Source: Fragilariopsis cylindrus CCMP1102 (taxonomy: Eukaryota > Bacillariophyta > Bacillariophyceae > Bacillariales > Bacillariaceae). From it: 64,000 nucleotides of DNA. The stretch covers positions 124,001-188,000 of the forward strand of contig FMBT01000333.1 in the NCBI GenBank assembly GCA_900095095.1, written 5' to 3'. The notes below the pieces were generated by a model. It was given only the letters and a program-made list of their open reading frames with translations, did not search any database and was not told where the DNA came from. Each line of letters starts with the position of its first letter. Position 1 is the stretch's first letter. Positions 34,801 through 42,836 of the stretch are shown piece by piece. The translations under genes and the position numbers were made by a program.

Positions 34801-36700
34801 TGAAATCAGCCACCACCAAAAGTCATCGTCAGATTTGATTTTCTTGCGTGATTTTGAAATGATAGTTCAGAAAATAGGATACTACGACTACGTCAATAAT
34901 AACAATGATTCTTCCTTCTTGCCATCGGTCGTAGTCCCATCAGTCGATTCGTCGTCACCACCACCTCGTGCTGGCAATGGCAATGGCATTCCATCATTGA
35001 CATCGCCATCGACATTGACATTGACGTCATCGTCGTCAACGTCTACGACTGCGAATGATATTCGGAAACGTACCGCGATTCAACAGGCAAAAAGAAGTGC
35101 AATTGTGGAAGCAATTTTCAAGAGAGTAGACGAACATGCTTTTAAAATGAATAATGATACTAATGCTGATGCTGATGTTGATGCTGATGCCGATATCGTC
35201 ACATCAGCAATAACAACATCAGCAATAACAACAACAGCAACAGCAAATGGTTATTTCGATTTATTACATCATTTTATTCGATTGAATAAAGTGAATCATG
35301 ATGTGATCCTATTTTCACGATTCAACAATAAAACTACCACTTCCACAACTACAACTACTACTTCTTCTTCCCCTCAATCGACGTCAGGAGAGAAGAAGAA
35401 GGGTATCAACTCACGTATTAATAAAGAAGATGAAAGATTACTACACGGAGAGAGGAATTTGAGTCAACAGATTAATATCAATACGGTTGAAATCAAATCA
35501 AAGACACGTGAAAAAAATCTACGTTTACTAGAACTCAGATATAAAAATCTACGTGAAGGATACCAGTCACCTAAAAAATCCAGTAATACTACTACTACCG
35601 AAGAAACAACTGATGATTTTAGTGGAAGCGGTGGAGGACACTTATGGGATATTATGTCAATATCAGCACAACGAGAGGAATGTATGGGGTATGATGCAGG
35701 ACAAGTGGTAGACGAAATGCCTTCTTTTGATATCTCTCATTTGACACCCCCTCCCGCAGATACCAGTGACGATGATGAAGAGGACCATACAACGCTTGAC
35801 GATCACGACCCAATATCATCAACCACTTCTTTAGAGCATCGCGACGAAAAGGCATCGCGTGATTCGATCTCAGCCACGACAGATACAGAAACAACAGAAC
35901 AATCTGATTATCATCCGATTGGTATTGATGGTGGTAAGAATGAAGACAACAATGGTCACTACCACTCTACTGCTGGTAACATCAACGAAATACAACTTGA
36001 ATTACGTCAAGCCAAGGAAGCTGCTGAAATATCTCGTCGTAAACAGCTTGAGCGTGAAGATGATCTACGAGATGTCATCTTGCACTATAAGGAACTACAA
36101 AAAGAACACAAAGCTCTAGCTAGTGCCGTGTTTGACAGTGCGGATCAAACATCCGGCGACATACCTGCCAATAAGAATCAACAACCGCCGAATAACGGCG
36201 GTCGTATTGGTAAATCACAAAGACGTATCGGGCCACCATCATCTACTGTACATCAAGACCCATCACGATCTCAATCGATCCAAAATCCCGCAATACAACA
36301 ACACAATCAGCATCAGCATCAGCAACAGCAACAGCAATCGTTGAAGATCAGGGAACTATGCGATACACATCGTGGGGTATCGTCTCAATTGATAGAACGT
36401 CGCCCTCAAATGCAACAACAAAAGCATCATCAGCATCATCAGCATCATCATCAATCTCCATCAAAGACATCAAATATGACGACACGTCCGAACAGCGGGA
36501 ACGGGAACATGAAAAAGAAATCCTCGACGATATCGTTAAAATCTACGATCAAGAATCATAGTATCAGTACCAAAAGTAAAAGAGGGGGAATACAACAGCC
36601 ACAGCCACATCAGCAGCAGCAGCCACCTCCTACAGCAAAAAGTAATACTAACAGGAAAAAGTTTGGTATATTTCGTGGATTGGGATTCACGAAAACTTAA
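31817..36700 (+). CDS. Large coiled-coil protein, paralogue of the gene at 55.9 kb
   Basis: 1627 residues, single exon, ATG 31817. A Ser/Ala/Arg-rich head is followed by long heptad-rich helices (about 85-205, 300-350 and 510-910). The signature SKLLLDMSNIIRSFNSINIQ (about 190-209) has a near-identical partner in the 676-residue protein at 55.9-57.9 kb, and LRDVILHYKELQKEHKAL (about 1416-1433) has another. Between these the protein has about 1200 residues, including AQAQAQ repeats, acidic Glu runs and Ser-rich linkers. The paralogue has about 245 there. The tail is basic (KKFGIFRGLGFTKT). No motor, kinase or membrane segment is visible. A structural or scaffold role, for example at centrosome-like bodies or vesicles, is inference only. 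Confidence 0.75.
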   Translation: MGYTTTTGNSRSAATATANGYRDRDRTSGSSSRSNNRKTTNKVSPAAAAAAAAVDRGQRRQRIQNKEEQSNENESTEIESNEKDVLYEQLIEEFELKLQQSTNETKTLRTQNQLLHQECNSYTSRIKNLEYQCISRSEKVKQLSDCIQAKRNNKVQEKLIEKSLQVVDLIEQNEKYKMQNESLQRNKKQNSKLLLDMSNIIRSFNSINIQYTPTSGPASMPMSSPSSPSVGSSCTSSSSSSSSSSLSRDSIYFDGSNSNSNSNSNHPAVGTGNGTDTDGGSRRQCHVQPQPHTDGPLENVRRKIIAIERSIHSVNQLNEDTVMQKNRIILLEDNNTNLKEQITTLEVQLDQAELAQAQAQAQAKAQAQRVHAQAQAQAQTQAQKPHQQQRRRSNNVAAVDDDNEFHYVVDEGESEEDDYEEFVVSEDEDTRTCNSYYEEEEVLLEDEESLTTILEEEEEEVLKDNNEYLDNHRQLFSRLDKTLSPVDEDGTGNSSSSSSIIIDRIEHEQLQSNFDKALDVIQLLKNDLKQYSTDSKNYQHKEGILKNQIDSSIQESSNLKIELGQLKRKYKLLQENHQELTRTDYEDESENRHKKLVEVSNMNTVLQKQYNDLENEYTMKITILQQQVQDYKLSKKEYSTKIQQLELELNKSNSKLTVIENINADRTNIIVTKHDKDQESITTKYQSLKYEYDTFLEIHLKMEEDYEQSKQYYKESIIQIKTYETTIKTLNNKYDTILISHQDELKSKDTIINEWKNIRYLQLQNDYKAIVNKNNEIQKQSCNEKQQLQKEHQQLVLKLNRTIKDLKFKYQKLGYEYDMKLMNYGKSKQISIQTAIEKIRHEYELKMKEDSTMKDKLLQEIYGSYQSSLGKIESLLLKEQENQRISRSTVSLSLSSSSSTVAQQHAADNNRNGVIASLQQQRQQQQQQNESNNNEDGEQLVVVEEEKDEKIDAIVGTATTTTKTVMERIKLLEKQGGMIALLHNNLDNTISTSSSEISHHQKSSSDLIFLRDFEMIVQKIGYYDYVNNNNDSSFLPSVVVPSVDSSSPPPRAGNGNGIPSLTSPSTLTLTSSSSTSTTANDIRKRTAIQQAKRSAIVEAIFKRVDEHAFKMNNDTNADADVDADADIVTSAITTSAITTTATANGYFDLLHHFIRLNKVNHDVILFSRFNNKTTTSTTTTTTSSSPQSTSGEKKKGINSRINKEDERLLHGERNLSQQININTVEIKSKTREKNLRLLELRYKNLREGYQSPKKSSNTTTTEETTDDFSGSGGGHLWDIMSISAQREECMGYDAGQVVDEMPSFDISHLTPPPADTSDDDEEDHTTLDDHDPISSTTSLEHRDEKASRDSISATTDTETTEQSDYHPIGIDGGKNEDNNGHYHSTAGNINEIQLELRQAKEAAEISRRKQLEREDDLRDVILHYKELQKEHKALASAVFDSADQTSGDIPANKNQQPPNNGGRIGKSQRRIGPPSSTVHQDPSRSQSIQNPAIQQHNQHQHQQQQQQSLKIRELCDTHRGVSSQLIERRPQMQQQKHHQHHQHHHQSPSKTSNMTTRPNSGNGNMKKKSSTISLKSTIKNHSISTKSKRGGIQQPQPHQQQQPPPTAKSNTNRKKFGIFRGLGFTKT

Positions 36701-37053
36701 CTAAAAGTAGATATGCATTCTAAATGTTATATATAATTATATAAAGGGGGATAATCTATTATGACCTACTACTCTTGTCAGTATAGTATATTTTTAAATA
36801 TTTCCTACAATAATGCCCATGGCTGTCTCTATTTGAGACTTATAGATGTAAACAGTTTCTTTCTACATAATTGTATTTTGAAGTTAAAGGTACATTATTT
36901 TTTGAGTCCAATTTACTTTACGATGTTCGAGGCTATTATGTATCGCATTTTCGAAACGGATGGATGAATATTTCGATTGATTGATTTGTTTAATTCTAGA
37001 TCGATCATGAGATGAATAATCAATTACAGTAGTAGTCGGTATTTGTGGTTCCG
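36701..37053. other. Short intergenic region
   Basis: AT-rich 3' flank of two convergent genes. The last 40 bases (AATTACAGTAGTAGTCGGTA followed by TTTGTGGTTCC) are repeated almost exactly at 39426-39463, downstream of the related Gly-rich gene. Nothing else seen. Confidence 0.6.
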
Positions 37054-37563
37054 CTAGCAATCACCACCACCACCGCAATCACCGCCACCACCACCGCCGT
37101 CACCGCCACCTACAAAACCACCTACACAACCACCTCCACCATCGCCTACAAAACCGCCACCGCCTACAAAACCATCACCGCCTACAAAACCGCCACCGCC
37201 TACAAAACCACCTCCACCATCGCCTACAAAACCGCCACCATGGTCTACTCCTGTTCCTCCTCCTCCTCTTCTTCCTGCTCTTCTTGCTCCTATTTCCATT
37301 GCTCCTATTTCCACCTGGTCTAGAAGAGTATCAGTGGGATAGGAACAAATTTGGTTCGATGCCTTCTTATCATTTGGTACACTGCAACCCTTTCTCATAA
37401 ATATCTCGATATGACTAGAGCTTCCGTAGTTATTAGTATTAGTCATTGCTTCTATTATTTCATTCTTCGAAACATCATTATTTTTATTTTTATTAGCATG
37501 ATCTTCGCCGAAGAAATTGTCTTTCAACTGGGCGTCCAATTCTTTTGAAGAAGAACAACCCAT
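37054..37563 (-). CDS. Gly-rich GDC-tail protein with predicted N-myristoylation site
   Basis: 169 residues, ATG at 37563. It begins MGCSSSKELDAQ, a textbook substrate pattern for N-myristoylation at Gly2 with palmitoylation of Cys3, so the protein is probably tethered to membranes from the cytosolic side. The middle is Asn/Lys-rich. From about residue 100 the chain becomes Gly-rich: GARRAGRRGGGG, then repeats of GGGGFVGG, ending GGGGDC at the stop. The minus-strand gene at 39.5 kb has the same tail (GARRA..., HGG.FV, GGGGDC) and the same 3' flank but a different N-terminus. No family function known to me. Confidence 0.7.
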   Translation of the reverse strand: MGCSSSKELDAQLKDNFFGEDHANKNKNNDVSKNEIIEAMTNTNNYGSSSHIEIFMRKGCSVPNDKKASNQICSYPTDTLLDQVEIGAMEIGARRAGRRGGGGTGVDHGGGFVGDGGGGFVGGGGFVGGDGFVGGGGFVGDGGGGCVGGFVGGGDGGGGGGDCGGGGDC

Positions 37564-38365
37564 CTTTTTTTGCAGATGTTTTTGTTGTTTCCTTTCAATT
37601 TTTCTATTAGTAAACGACGTATGAAACTATCGACTTTTTTTTTCTTCTTTTTTTTAAATCAATAACTTTTGTTTTGGCTGTTTTATATTGCCGAATCTTA
37701 TGTTTAGAGCAGTTATAATTAGAATTCTGAACTACAGTACTCCATCATTTATTCATCTTCTTTGATCCATCCGATCCTTCATCTTAAATTCTCGACCATC
37801 ATATTTTACTGTACACCTATTTACCTCTTTATAGTGCAATGGCGTAATAGACTCGACTCGTGGTAGTTGCTGTTGCAGTTACTCGATCGATACGACTTAC
37901 AAACGAATACTTAATTAAATGGCACATGTTGTCATTATGAAAATCCCCAATGGAACACAGAAGATTGGACCCGCAATGTTCTCTTTTAATATGTACACGA
38001 TCACTGGTGGGGGATTTCTACCACTAATTGCCCATCATAAAAGAGAACCCATCATAATTCAAATCACATCACACTTATTAGAATTCTTACATTTTTGAAA
38101 GCTTTGATCATTCATTCCATTGCGGGTCCAATCTTCTGTATGTTTTTTGTATGTATGTTTATGCACGCGCGCCTCAATTTTTGAAAGCATGCAAAACTGT
38201 TCGGGATCAAACCCGTTGAGGGGATATCAACAAAAATTCTAGAGACCGTTGTTTAGTACAAAGTAAAAATAACTGTCCATTCAAAACAACACATACACCA
38301 AAATGAGGAATATCTGTTCTGATAGAAACGTCTGATAGATCCGATCATATAAGGCTGCAGCGCTT
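37564..38365. repeat. Inverted-repeat arm A with nested terminal inverted repeats
   Basis: About 37727-37998 is the reverse complement (with small indels) of about 40123-40428. Landmarks are CTGAACTAC, TTCATCTTCTTTGATC, TAATAGACTCGACTCGTGG, TAGTTGCTGTT and AAAATCCCCAATGGAACACA. Inside, AGATTGGACCCGCAATG (about 37968) is inverted at CATTGCGGGTCCAATCT (about 38135), bracketing GTACACGATCACTG. The bracketed part is in the same orientation in both arms, so it looks inverted relative to its flanks. The 38160-38365 remainder has nothing recognisable. Confidence 0.7.
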
Positions 38366-38369
38366 AGCC

Positions 38370-38938
38370 ACAATCACCTTGGCCCTCTCTGCCCAAAAGG
38401 ATTCCTAACATCTCTGTCGGCTATGGCGGAAGGTCCGAAAAGTAAGAAGCTCCCCTTCTTCCCGAAGATGACGACGCATCGACTACGTCTAGGACAAATA
38501 CATTATTCGCAAGAGACTTTGCAGCGACAGGTTTGGCGATGGGTCCATCATTCATGTGGATAATATTAAAGACGATTGGATCATGGACGTTGTGGCACAC
38601 TACAGCCTGGCGCACGGCAAATACTACACTTTCAATAATAACCGTACATTAAAAAGCGTACTATGATGCGTACAGCTTAGATACAACGCTATGGGTACGG
38701 CTGGTGTCGACACCTGACGATTTCAATGACAGGCTTACCACTGAAAATCAGGGGTATTCGATCGAGATGATCCAAGTAAACCCCACCGGAATGCACAGCG
38801 TTGTGCAATCAAATTTCTGCACGCAACTGCAATTACGGAAAATGTGGCACTTGCTGCACAGGTTGCGATGTTCATGCCGACACGCAAACATACTGTTACT
38901 ACGATAGCTCTAGCAGCTCCTCTGATGGTTGGTAAAAA
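38370..38938 (+). pseudogene. Degenerate gene fragment in three reading frames
   Basis: Coding-like peptides appear in succession on the plus strand in different frames. Around 38532-38663 the frame reads FGDGSIIHVDNIKDDWIMDV, then VAHYSLAHGKYYTFNNNRTL, before a TGA. From 38665 the next frame reads DAYSLDTTLWVRLVSTPDDF and goes on to MIQVNPTGMHSVVQSNFC. From about 38785 the third frame is Cys-rich (ECTALCNQISARNCNYGKCG, then TCCTGCDVHADTQTYCYY) and ends SSSSDGW at a TAA (38933-38935). At least two frameshifts therefore separate parts of what looks like one ancestral protein. An upstream piece near 38370-38450 (PQSPWPSLPKRIPNISVGYG) also looks coding and ends at a stop. Family not recognised. 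An alternative minus-strand frame at 38615-38421 exists but is less convincing. Confidence 0.45.
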
Positions 38939-39137
38939 AGTCCACCGTAAGTTCCCCGACGTCAAACAAAAATAATCATTCTACTAATACAGAAAGTTGC
39001 GGTCCAAAGCTACACAAACATACTGTTACTACGATAGCTCTAGCAGCTCCTCTGATGGTTGGTAAAAAAGTCCACCGTACGTCCCCGACGTAAAACAAAA
39101 ATCATTCTACTAATACAGAAAGTTGCGGTCAAAAGCT
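38885..39137. repeat. Tandem duplication, period 130 bp
   Basis: CAAACATACTGTTACTACGA through TACAGAAAGTTGCGGTC is present at 38885 and again, nearly identical, at 39015. The duplicated unit includes the 3' end of the degenerate gene (QTYCYYD...DGW stop), so the event copied the gene's tail. Divergence between copies is only a few bases, which suggests it is recent. Confidence 0.88.
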
Positions 39138-39225
39138 ATATTTTTGCCCTCGAACAGTTGTAATAGCCTTATTTGTATAACGGAATATTGAATCTATCTA
39201 TTCAAAAAAATAATGGACTGGACTG

Positions 39226-39352
39226 AAAATAAAATAAAGACCACACACACACAAACAAAACAAACACACTTGACGTACTACTGCAGTAGCTAGCTTGAAA
39301 AATCATTCTATTCTATTTTAACTAAAGTTCAGTACAGTACACTCGGAATGTG
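39226..39352. repeat. Dispersed repeat, inverted partner at 42.6 kb
   Basis: The reverse complement of this stretch (ACATTCCGAGTGTACTGTA, AGAATGATTTTTCAAGCTAG, CTACTGCAGTAGTACGT, then a GT-rich tail and TCTTTATTT) matches about 42567-42690 with scattered changes. It includes the palindrome CTACTGCAGTAG. No coding potential. Confidence 0.75.
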
Positions 39353-39458
39353 CTGTATGACTTATTATTTTTACTCTTCACTCGACACTGTATTTATATT
39401 TATGCATTCATTCTGTACATCGAATCAATTACAGTAGTAGTCGGTATTTGTGGTTCCA

Positions 39459-39851
39459 CTAGCAATCACCGCCACCACCACCGCAATCACCGCAATCACC
39501 GCCACCGCCACCACCACCTCCACCGCAATCACCACCACCTACAAAACCACCTCCATCACCGCCGCAATCACCACCACCGTCGACAAAAACGCCACCATGT
39601 ACTACTCCTCCTCCTCCTCCTCCTCCTCCTCCTGCTCTTCTTGTTCCTGCTGCTCTTCTTGCTCCTGCTCCTCCATTTTCTCCTCGTCTAGAAGTATCAC
39701 TGTGACAGCAACAAAAGATAGCAATTAAAAACAAGACAAAAATGACTACAGCAACAAAAACTATTGCAGTCATGATTTTCTCATTGCCGTCATCAGATAA
39801 GATACGACTGAGTGTGTTGTTGTTCTTGTATTTGCCCATATTGTAGATCAT
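39459..39851 (-). CDS. Gly-rich GDC-tail protein with transmembrane N-terminus
   Basis: About 130 residues from ATG 39851, or 126 from ATG 39839, which would begin MGKYKNNN and so also present Gly2. The longer open frame begins with GTG and is not used here. A single hydrophobic segment, ATAIVFVAVVIFVLFLIAIF-like (about 30-48), ends in CCC, then a basic linker and the Gly-rich tail: GARRAAGTRRAGGGG, HGGVFVDGGGDCGGD, and the end GGGGGDC. Tail and 3' flank are shared with the gene at 37.1-37.6 kb, while the N-terminal thirds are unrelated. The layout predicts a membrane protein with juxtamembrane palmitoylation and a cytosolic or lumenal Gly-rich tail. Confidence 0.62.
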   Translation of the reverse strand: MIYNMGKYKNNNTLSRILSDDGNEKIMTAIVFVAVVIFVLFLIAIFCCCHSDTSRRGENGGAGARRAAGTRRAGGGGGGGGGVVHGGVFVDGGGDCGGDGGGFVGGGDCGGGGGGGGGDCGDCGGGGGDC

Positions 39852-40122
39852 CCGCACTGGTGTTGTTGTTGTTGTTGTTGTTGTTGTTGGGTCTAATCCG
39901 TCGTTCGAACTCTGTTGTCGTTCCTCCGAATACTTAGGAACAAAGCAATGTTTATATTTGAAAAAAATGTGAAAAAGATGATTTGGGCAAAAGTTTCCTT
40001 ATTTGGACGACGGCTTCAATGCGACGCGCGGATCGTCACGCACTAAGGGGGGAGGGTTTCGAGAATAAGGTACAGTACACGATCACTGTGGGTATTTCTA
40101 CGAATTAATGCCTATATAAAAG

Positions 40123-40428
40123 AGAACGACCATTCATGATTGCGGGTCCAATTCTGTGTTCCATTGGGGATTTTCAAAAATGACAACACGTGCCATCATA
40201 TTATATAATATATTATGAATTCAATAAAAACGTTATTCGTTTGTAGCCGTATCAATGATCTACTTGTAACTGCAACATAACAGCAACTACCACGAGTCGA
40301 GTCGAGTCTATTACGACATTGCACTATGTAAAGAGGTGTAAATAGTAGTAATGATAATGGTCGAGAATTAAAGATGAAGGATCGGATTGATCAAAGAAGA
40401 TGAATATATGATGGAGTAGTTCAGTTCA
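40123..40428. repeat. Inverted-repeat arm B
   Basis: Reverse-complement partner of about 37727-37998, containing TTGCGGGTCCAATTCTGTGT, TCCATTGGGGATTTTC, AACAGCAACTACCACGAGTC, TATTACGACATTGCACTATG and GATGAATATATGATGGAGTA. It lies 5' of the second GDC-tail gene, as arm A lies 5' of the first. The genes are in the same orientation while their upstream arms are inverted. Confidence 0.75.
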
Positions 40429-41108
40429 TAGATGAAGGAGGAAGAATGTGCAATCGAATTAATTATTCACACAAACAAATTTGGATATTCTAAGAAGCTT
40501 GTATAGATAAAAAGTGTTGTTCTAACTAACTAACTAACTAACTAACTAAGTTGAATTGTAGTATAGGATATAATATATAGAACAAAAATGAATGAGTGAT
40601 AAAGAAGATATTTATATTTATTTAGTTCTTATAATTTCCCAATAATTTTATATTTTAAATATTGTAGACGTGTATACTACTAGTACATCATCATGCTGCA
40701 TTATCATGCATCATCATCATTTCGATTCGACGACTCGATTCGACTCTACTTTTGTGTTTCTTGTATGAATGATGGATGGATGAATGATATCCATTCATTC
40801 GATTCGATTCATTCGAATACTATAGTTGAATCATTCATCTATATCGTACTATATATCTGGTATCGTATCGTATGGTATGGTATGATATGGTATGCTAAGG
40901 TTAGTTTTGGTTGTTTCCAAATGTCCAAATTCCAATAATCATTGTATAAACAGTTGAACGTTTCTTCTTCTTCTTTCCGGGTTGCTTCCTCTGATAGTAG
41001 TAGTGGTAGTGGTAGCTAATCATTTTCTCATGTTACTTCGTCTAATTATATTTAGCATGCATGCATCTTCAGGATGATTCAAAGAAATCGAATGAATGAA
41101 TGAATAAT
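40429..41108. other. Intergenic region with simple repeats
   Basis: Seven AACT tetramers (about 40520-40548), ATTCATTCGATTCGATTC repeats (about 40790-40825) and TATGG repeats (40870-40896). An 81-codon plus-strand frame at 40693-40938 is built from these repeats and is not supported as a gene. Confidence 0.55.
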
Positions 41109-41585
41109 TCAAAGAATATCTACCATCATGGATTCGATACCTTTTTCAAAAGCAATGATTGCCGTACCACCTAATATTATTATTATAATTGAATAAATCA
41201 TTATAATATTCATTACTCCTTCTATTATTGATACATTATTATTATTATTGTTTTTGTTATTGCATTTGTTATTGTCATTGTAATCAACATCATAATCAAG
41301 ATAGTCGTATTCGTATTCAAATTCATTACTTTCATTATTTTCGTCTATATTAGTATTTTCATTTTCATTATGTTCATCAATCGTTGATAAAAAGGAATTC
41401 GAATTATGACAAGAACCTAAACTACGACGGCGATGATATTTTTGTTTTTTAAGTGAACTTTGCTGACAACCAAGACTACGACGACGTTGATATTTTTGTT
41501 TTTTGAATGTAGGCAACGACGACGAGATAGTGTTGTTATCACTATTATTAAAAAGATAATAGTCGAAATAATGAATTATATCCAT
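41109..41585 (-). CDS. Small unrecognised protein with duplicated RRRSLG motif and C-terminal TM
   Basis: 158 residues from ATG 41585 (MDIIHYFDYYLF). The open frame extends 11 codons further but only from GTG. A tandem peptide repeat KKQKYQRRRSLG / KKQKYHRRRSLG (about 28-57) carries two RRxS sites of the kind used by basophilic kinases such as PKA. An acidic Asn/Glu/Tyr-rich stretch follows, then a C-terminal hydrophobic segment (IIMIYSIIIIILGGTAIIAF) and a short tail. No family recognised. The duplicated motif has different synonymous codons, which favours real coding over a recent DNA repeat. Confidence 0.5.
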   Translation of the reverse strand: MDIIHYFDYYLFNNSDNNTISSSLPTFKKQKYQRRRSLGCQQSSLKKQKYHRRRSLGSCHNSNSFLSTIDEHNENENTNIDENNESNEFEYEYDYLDYDVDYNDNNKCNNKNNNNNNVSIIEGVMNIIMIYSIIIIILGGTAIIAFEKGIESMMVDIL

Positions 41586-42836
41586 TGTTATTATTGTGAT
41601 TCTTTTGTTTTTAAACACTCTTCAATAATCGTGTCAATAAAATTGATCGTACTGTAGTTGATTGATACGGTATGAGTTATAAAGATGAGAGAGGCGAGAT
41701 ATATGATTTATGGTAATGAGTAGATGACTGATGATGCTATTGCTTGTGTGGTACAATACTTGCGTCTCTTTTAGGGAATAATACTGTTCATCGAAGTAAG
41801 TGGAGACTTTTCTACTTTTGTGATCGTGGATTTTACTGCCTCATATGAATAATAGCTAGGTGGAGACTTTTCTACTTTCGTATGGTAATCGTGATACATA
41901 CTTGAACGAGCGCGCGAGCGTTAATTGTTAATCGAAAAACAAACAGCATGTTTACTTAGTCATTAATCGTAAAATTTTATTAGCGCTTTTTTTCTTCAAC
42001 GATCTAATTATTACGTTAAATGTGTATTATAGGATTAGAACTTTTTATCTTCAACGATATCACGTTAAATGAATGATAAAACAATTATGAGACAAAATGC
42101 AAATCCATTAAAAAAGAGAACACCAAAAAGACTAGTATTTTTAGTCGAACCTTCGATTTGATTTTCTAATCAATGGTTTGTGAAGTACTGTAGACGATAA
42201 TATTATGCGAACTTACCTAACTACCGTACCTAACTACTGTAAATTAAAGCGAATGAAAGGGTAATCGAACATCCGTTCAAAACATTTACGTACTACAGTA
42301 GTAACGTTTAACCAACTTTTATACCAATAAATATACGGTAGTAGAGTTAATACTGTAGTTTCCACGGTAGAACTAGAAGTACTTACTTACTAACTAGAAG
42401 TACAATGTTGTACAGTACGGTAACAAAAAAAAAATCCAGCTCGGAAATGGATAGTTGAGTCGAATCAGTCGAGAGTCGATTCGAGTCGTTGAAGAATGAA
42501 ATATCTTACCACTTTCCTCTTTGCATTTTGTACTAACTGCAGTAACGCTAGGATGAAAATATAAAATATACATTCCGAGTGTACTGTATTGAATTTTAGT
42601 TAGAATAGAATATAATGATTTTTCAAGCTGGCTACTGCAGTAGTACGTGAAGGGTGTGTGTTTTGTCTGTGTGCGTAGTCTTTATTTCATTTTAAATGTG
42701 TACATGATTCTTACTTCCTTTAATCATGCTAGTATGCACAACTGACTGACTGACTGACTGGCTACGGTACAGTAGCACTGTATCCATGATATTTTGCTTT
42801 ACGTACTAGTATGTATGTATTACTGTATATTTTTAT
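41586..42836. other. Intergenic region with shuffled dispersed repeats
   Basis: A short direct repeat GTGGAGACTTTTCTACTTT occurs near 41801 and 41861. The blocks at about 42205-42385 and 42440-42535 match the 49.3-49.63 kb region in inverted orientation and swapped order. The block at 42567-42690 is the inverted partner of 39226-39352. A GACT run lies at 42742-42760. No gene seen. Confidence 0.6.

Noticed and set aside
38421-38615. 64-codon minus-strand frame
   Set aside because: It overlaps the plus-strand degenerate gene; the plus-strand peptides look more protein-like. I could not exclude it fully.
40693-40938. 81-codon plus-strand frame
   Set aside because: Built from ATTCGATTC and TATGG repeats.
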